From NCBI GenBank assembly GCA_919903585.1, contig CAKKST010000367.1, positions 1-6,825 of the forward strand: DNA of 6,825 bases. The letters run 5' to 3'. A model generated the notes under the pieces. The model searched no databases. It worked only from the letters and a program-made list of their open reading frames with translations, and was not told the origin of the DNA. This document shows, one piece after another, positions 5,192 through 6,825 of this stretch (its first letter is position 1; each line of letters starts with the position of its first letter). The position numbers were made by a program, and so were the translations under genes. This DNA is from Nitrospiria bacterium. GTDB lineage: Bacteria > Nitrospirota > CAKKRA01 > 9FT-COMBO-42-15.

Positions 5192-6115
5192 TTATAACTT
5201 ATTGTTTTTAAAATAGTTTACTGCCTTTTTAAGCCCCTCTTCAATAGAGACCCTCGGCTCCCACTCGCATTCTTTGCTAATTTTACCATAATCAAGCACA
5301 CTTCGCAATTGCTCGCCCTTCTTCTCTGGGCCGTGTATCTCCTTAACATTAGCCCCTGTTATATCAACAAGATGCCTGAAGAGCTCATTCACCGATGCCT
5401 CCCTGCCTGTGCCGACATTATAGGCATCAGCAGTCCCTTTCTGCATAACAGCCATGTTCGCCTCTACCACATCCTCTACAAATACATAGTCCCTTGTCTG
5501 ATTTCCATTGCCATTTATAACAGGCTGCTCGCCATTTAACAGCTTATTTGCAAATATGGCAACCACACCTGCCTCTCCAAAGGGATCCTGCCTCGGGCCG
5601 TATACATTTGCATACCTCAGGTTCACATAATCAAGGCCATAATTGATCTTATAGTAATATAGATACTTCTCCCCTGTGAGCTTTCCAATACCATAGGGGC
5701 TCACAGGCCTTAACGGGTGATTTTCAGTTGCTGGAAAAGATTCCTGCTCACCATAGATTGCACCGCCTGATGAGGCAAATATTACTTTTCTTACACTGTA
5801 TTTAATACAGCATTCAAGGAGGTTTATCATGCCGAGGATATTCACCTCTGCATCATAAACAGGATCAGAAACAGACTTTCTTACATCTATCTGGGCAGCA
5901 TGATGATTGACCAAGTCAGGTTTCTCTTTCTTGAATATCTTCTCCAGTTTTGATGAACATATATCCACTTTATAAAAACCTGCCTTTTTATTAATATTTC
6001 TTTTTTTGCCTGCAACAAGGCTATCTACAACGACAACCTCATGCCCCTCTTCAATAAGTCTATCCACAATATGCGAACCAATAAACCCTGCACCGCCGGT
6101 AACAAGTATCTTCAC
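5192..6115 (-). CDS. galE: NAD-dependent UDP-glucose 4-epimerase-like sugar-nucleotide epimerase
   Basis: 307 residues of the extended short-chain dehydrogenase fold. The N-terminal Rossmann motif TGGAGFIG (6-13) and Asp31 at the end of strand 2 indicate NAD binding. The active-site pair YxxxK is Y141 and K145 (SPYGIGK). The motif before it is ASSGGAIYG; the position aligned with the catalytic Ser124 of E. coli GalE is Gly117, with Ser115 and Ser116 just before. The family interconverts UDP-glucose and UDP-galactose, or their N-acetyl or uronic forms, and feeds polysaccharide or glycan synthesis; exact substrate cannot be read here. At about 307 residues it is shorter than E. coli GalE (338) but normal for this subgroup. 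The start is GTG at 6115, fixed by a strong GGAGGAGG 6 nt upstream. It lies 42 nt after higA and upstream of pilB, so it may supply a pilus- or surface-linked sugar; that is inference. Confidence 0.9.
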   Translation of the reverse strand: MKILVTGGAGFIGSHIVDRLIEEGHEVVVVDSLVAGKKRNINKKAGFYKVDICSSKLEKIFKKEKPDLVNHHAAQIDVRKSVSDPVYDAEVNILGMINLLECCIKYSVRKVIFASSGGAIYGEQESFPATENHPLRPVSPYGIGKLTGEKYLYYYKINYGLDYVNLRYANVYGPRQDPFGEAGVVAIFANKLLNGEQPVINGNGNQTRDYVFVEDVVEANMAVMQKGTADAYNVGTGREASVNELFRHLVDITGANVKEIHGPEKKGEQLRSVLDYGKISKECEWEPRVSIEEGLKKAVNYFKNNKL

Positions 6116-6121
6116 AATTAT

Positions 6122-6129
6122 CCTCCTCC
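6122..6129 (-). promoter_or_regulatory. Strong Shine-Dalgarno for the galE GTG start
   Basis: GGAGGAGG on the minus strand ends 6 nt before GTG at 6115. It selects the GTG that opens the conserved KILVTGGAGFIG N-terminus. Confidence 0.85.
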
Positions 6130-6157
6130 AAAAGTCTGTAAGTATTAGCTCATATAA

Positions 6158-6475
6158 TTACGCCGCTATCCGTCTTTTTTCATGCGGCTTGATGCCTTCT
6201 ATAATCCTTTTAGATTTCAATTTGGCTTTATATAAATCATAATCTGCCTGAAGATTCAGCCAAATATCAGGCGAAGTTCCAAAATATCTGGCAAGCTTCA
6301 GCGCCATCTCCGGACTTATGCTTCTTTTGCAGTTTACAATTTCATTAATCGTCCGAAAAGTGGTTTTTAGCGCCCTTGCCAGCTCTACCTGTGTGAGATG
6401 GTGCGGCAACATAAAATCCTCGCGCAATATCTCACCTGGGTGAGTAGGCATCCTTTTAAGTTCATAACCTTTCAT
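6158..6475 (-). CDS. higA: HigA-family antitoxin (XRE-type helix-turn-helix)
   Basis: 105 residues. HPGEIL (12-17) is the hallmark N-terminal motif of HigA/VapI-like antidotes. A helix-turn-helix follows, with the first helix around Q29-L36 and the recognition helix around R41-N48 (RTINEIVN), then SPEMALKLARYFGTSPDIWLNLQ, also typical of the family. In known systems the protein neutralises HigB by direct binding and represses the operon promoter. It begins 12 nt after the toxin stop, in the toxin-first order characteristic of higBA. GGGAGG, directly after the toxin TAA and 6 nt before the ATG, supports M1 over the internal Met9. The basic tail (KLKSKRIIEGIKPHEKRRIAA) may be flexible. Confidence 0.93.
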   Translation of the reverse strand: MKGYELKRMPTHPGEILREDFMLPHHLTQVELARALKTTFRTINEIVNCKRSISPEMALKLARYFGTSPDIWLNLQADYDLYKAKLKSKRIIEGIKPHEKRRIAA

Positions 6476-6487
6476 AGAAAACCTCCC

Positions 6488-6796
6488 TTAATGATAATCT
6501 CTTATCTCAACTTCGTAAAGTTTTGTAGGGGCGGGTTTCAAACCCGCCCCTACAAAACTGAATTTAAATACTATCCTATACTGATCATTAATCCTAATGC
6601 TATATTTACCTTTTAGATCGCCTTTCGATGCCTCCAAACGGTTGCCAGTCGGTGATTTCAAATCCTGCAGTGTCTTTGCCCTGTTTAGATAATCAAGCTT
6701 TCTTAAGGCTGTATTGATAATAGTTGATGGCAACTTCCTGCTTACACCGAGTACAAAAAGCCTTTCCGTTTCCTTATCGGCGAAGCTGATTATCAT
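6488..6796 (-). CDS. higB: HigB-family toxin (RelE-like mRNA interferase) with a repeat-encoded insertion
   Basis: 102 residues. The opening MIISFADKETERLF, the middle GNRLEASKGDLKGKYSIRINDQYRIVF (about 52-77, R68, R74) and the end YEVEIRDYH are typical of HigB (plasmid maintenance killer family). HigB cleaves mRNA on the ribosome, and the terminal D-Y-H (100-102) matches residues known to matter in Proteus HigB. Most relatives are about 92 residues, with a short turn between RIVFKF and YEVEI. Here that turn carries about ten extra residues (VGAGLKPAPT, 82-91) encoded by a perfect palindrome. The frame resumes exactly, so the terminal catalytic residues remain, but whether the toxin is active is unknown. 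No Shine-Dalgarno is visible before the ATG at 6796. A start slightly upstream cannot be excluded because the window ends nearby. Confidence 0.92.
   Translation of the reverse strand: MIISFADKETERLFVLGVSRKLPSTIINTALRKLDYLNRAKTLQDLKSPTGNRLEASKGDLKGKYSIRINDQYRIVFKFSFVGAGLKPAPTKLYEVEIRDYH
6519..6559. repeat. 41-nt perfect palindrome with GTAGGGGC core, inside higB
   Basis: Two perfectly complementary 20-nt arms (6519-6538 and 6540-6559) surround a single central base. The core is gtaggggcgggttt...aaacccgcccctac (6525-6553). It shares the GTAGGGGC/GCCCCTAC ends of the intergenic elements at 3281-3335 and elsewhere. In the toxin frame it has no stop and is read GTA GGG GCG GGT, giving VGAGLKPAPT. 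Confidence 0.95.
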
Positions 6797-6803
6797 ATTG
6801 AAC

Positions 6804-6809
6804 AGTATA
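6804..6809 (-). promoter_or_regulatory. Candidate -10 element (TATACT) for higBA
   Basis: TATACT on the minus strand lies 7 nt before the higB ATG, so a start site at normal spacing would fall at or next to the ATG. The -35 region would lie at or beyond the right window edge and cannot be judged. Confidence 0.4.
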
Positions 6810-6825
6810 ACACATAAGGTTATAT

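Noticed and set aside
6448..6451. Internal ATG (Met9) as the higA start
   Set aside because: The GGGAGG placed 6 nt before ATG 6475 strongly favours the longer form; no comparable site precedes Met9.

Overview
The window is a compact, moderate-GC bacterial region. All six credible genes lie on the minus strand, so transcription runs from high to low coordinates. In that order they are: a HigB-like toxin and HigA-like antitoxin (6796-6158), a short-type UDP-glucose 4-epimerase-like sugar-nucleotide epimerase (6115-5192), a PilB-type pilus extension ATPase with an N-terminal MshEN-like double motif (5035-3332), a PilC-type inner-membrane platform protein (3182-1968), a small GspG-like pseudopilin (1901-1515), and a membrane sensor histidine kinase with a PAS domain that runs off the left edge (1418-1).

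The set pilB, pilC, pilin-like gene and PilS/NtrB-like kinase resembles the type IV pilus clusters of Myxococcus-type and related Gram-negative bacteria; a PilR-like response regulator is expected just beyond position 1. The ATPase powers pilus assembly, the platform protein couples it to pilin insertion, the pseudopilin is probably a minor filament component, and the kinase probably tunes pilus transcription. Gene content and repeat style suggest a Nitrospirota- or Desulfobacterota-like environmental bacterium. This is an inference, with no ribosomal or other marker gene to confirm it.

The most unusual aspect is the density of short repeats in and between these genes. Three kinds are seen. 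(1) Palindromes that begin GTAG and end CTAC lie at 1434-1518, 3281-3335, 5095-5138 and inside 6519-6559. (2) Degenerate heptamer tandem arrays of the form (A/C/G)GCCTTT lie at 1908-1963 and, as an inverted pair, at 5057-5091 and 5141-5182; a related three-unit run lies at 1087-1107. (3) A palindrome of C6 and G6 runs lies at 818-874. They fill most of the spacers between galE, pilB, pilC, the pilin gene and the kinase gene.

Three of the repeats are read through in frame: the C/G-run palindrome in a loop of the kinase PAS domain, the heptamer run in the kinase juxtamembrane linker, and a GTAG palindrome in the last beta-hairpin of the HigB toxin. In two other places the TAG of the GTAG end is the stop codon (pilB and the pilin gene). 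So one element family lengthens a protein in one frame and ends it in another. This is the main lead in the window.
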